This document shows positions 50,629 through 51,303 of a stretch of 51,303 nt of DNA, piece by piece. The first letter of the stretch is position 1; every line of letters begins with the position of its first letter. The position numbers were made by a program, and so were the translations under genes. The stretch covers positions 1 through 51,303 of the forward strand of contig CANRLX010000010.1 in the NCBI GenBank assembly GCA_947631615.1, read 5' to 3'. A model generated the notes under the pieces. That model made no database searches, was not told the DNA's origin, and saw nothing but the letters and a program-made list of their open reading frames with translations. The DNA is from an uncultured Acetatifactor sp. GTDB taxonomy: Bacteria; Bacillota; Clostridia; Lachnospirales; Lachnospiraceae.

Positions 50629-51138
50629 CGTTGCATTTTCTATATTCCAATGAAAAAACTCCTCGTTCGTCACATCCTCAAAATAGGTGTGGATCACTCT
50701 GCACACCCCTCCGTGACAGATCAAAAGCACGTTTTGATCCCGATATGCGGTGCGGATCTCGTCCAGCAGCGGATAGACCCTTGCCGCCACCATCATCATG
50801 GATTCGCCTCCTGGATAACGGCAGGCAAACTTTCTCTTGTTCGCCAAAAAACCGGCGTCCTTGCCGCTCACACCCTCAAAGCTCCCATAATCCTGCTCCG
50901 TCAGGCGCTCGTCCACCACGACAGGGATGCCGGTCCTGTCCGATACGATGCGGCTGGTCTGCAGTGCCCGCTTAAGCGGGGAGGAGATCATGCAGGAAAT
51001 GTCCTTTCCCTCCACCTGCTCCGCCAGAAGGCGCGCCTGCCGGATCCCCGTCTCTGTCAGCTCGATATCCGTCCTTCCGCAGACCCGAAACTCTCTGTTC
51101 CAGGCAGTCTCCCCGTGGCGGGATATGTATATCTTCAT
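50608..51138 (-). CDS. Histidine phosphatase (phosphoglycerate mutase) family protein
   Basis: A 176-residue cofactor-dependent phosphatase or mutase-like enzyme. The catalytic motif R7-H8-G9-E10-T11 is present, with R57 (S-P-L-K-R57-A), E81 (L-T-E81-Q-D-Y-G) and the second histidine H142 (L-I-C-H142-G-G-V). It is shorter than dPGM (about 250), so it is a GpmB/CobC/PhoE-type phosphatase of unknown substrate, not the glycolytic mutase. The start is ATG 51138 with GGGAGG upstream; a longer frame to 51252 runs through the promoter and is rejected. A nearby DNA repeat overlaps its stop. Confidence 0.85.
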   Translation of the reverse strand: MKIYISRHGETAWNREFRVCGRTDIELTETGIRQARLLAEQVEGKDISCMISSPLKRALQTSRIVSDRTGIPVVVDERLTEQDYGSFEGVSGKDAGFLANKRKFACRYPGGESMMMVAARVYPLLDEIRTAYRDQNVLLICHGGVCRVIHTYFEDVTNEEFFHWNIENATLKEYEA

Positions 51139-51186
51139 AAAGCTCCCTCCCCTCGGGCAAATGCTTTCCATGAAATTTGCAGAATT

Positions 51187-51215
51187 ATTATACCACGCTT
51201 CCCAAATCCGCGCAA
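51187..51215 (-). promoter_or_regulatory. Promoter of the phosphatase-ispG-polC unit
   Basis: TTGCGC (51210-51215), 17 bp and a perfect TATAAT (51187-51192) on the minus strand; about 45 nt leader. The -35 is weak. Confidence 0.6.
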
Positions 51216-51303
51216 TCAAACTGCGTCCTTGAGTTTCCGCAGTTTTATCCACAGCAGGCTGCTTTTATCTGTACTGCGGTAAACAACTTCGGAAAAATCT
51301 TTA

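Noticed and set aside
51245..51253. Perfect DnaA box TTATCCACA near the right edge
   Set aside because: A single 9-mer without further boxes, an AT-rich unwinding element or dnaA/dnaN genes. A chance match or minor regulatory site is more likely than an origin.

Overview
The window looks like a chromosomal segment of a motile member of the Lachnospiraceae (Bacillota, Clostridia). The evidence is a Gram-positive type C DNA polymerase (PolC), CodY, a CheC/CheD/FliY chemotaxis set, an FlbD/FliL/DUF6115 flagellar gene order, strong GGAGG ribosome binding sites, frequent GTG and TTG starts, and fairly high GC in the coding regions. This assignment rests on gene content and order; no database was searched.

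Left edge (1-3.3 kb): an accessory patch. It holds a YafQ-type toxin cut by the window edge with its DinJ/RelB antitoxin, an AT-richer stretch with debris of a second toxin-antitoxin locus (a PIN-domain C-terminus and an antitoxin-like fragment), a plus-strand GT-C membrane glycosyltransferase (GT87-like), and a GNAT acetyltransferase preceded by an unusual purine-rich repeat tract.

3.5-5.5 kb: the rpsB-tsf translation operon on the minus strand, whose promoter lies inside the terminator of the preceding flagellar operon.

5.5-41.1 kb: one very large fla/che cluster, all on the minus strand and transcribed right to left: flgB-flgC-fliE-fliF-fliG-fliH-fliI-fliJ-ylxF/motE-like-fliK-flgD-(TIGR02530)-flgE, a 156-bp break with a hairpin and a CodY-box-like site, then flbD-motA-motB-fliL-fliM-fliY-cheY-fliO-fliP-fliQ-fliR-flhB-flhA-flhF-flhG-pilZ/ycgR-cheB-cheA-cheW-cheC-cheD-(2-TM protein)-sigD-fapA-(small charged protein)-DUF6115-(MltG-like protein). 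It encodes the rod/hook parts, MS ring, switch, export gate and ATPase, stator, c-di-GMP brake candidate, chemotaxis core and the late sigma factor. Flagellin, FliD/S, FlgK/L/M/N, distal rod proteins and CheR are not in the window.

41.2-51.3 kb: housekeeping genes on the same strand, read right to left: a phosphoglycerate mutase family phosphatase, ispG, polC, tRNA-Glu(CUC), topA and codY. Each boundary has a recognisable promoter or terminator. CodY is encoded immediately upstream of the flagellar operon, and the site before flbD matches the CodY consensus at 12 of 15 positions, which suggests nutritional control of the motor half of the cluster.

No wholly new system stands out. The most interesting signals are the possible CodY-flagella link, the uncharacterised envelope-type genes after sigD, and repeat-bearing low-complexity inserts in PolC, FliY and the MltG-like protein.
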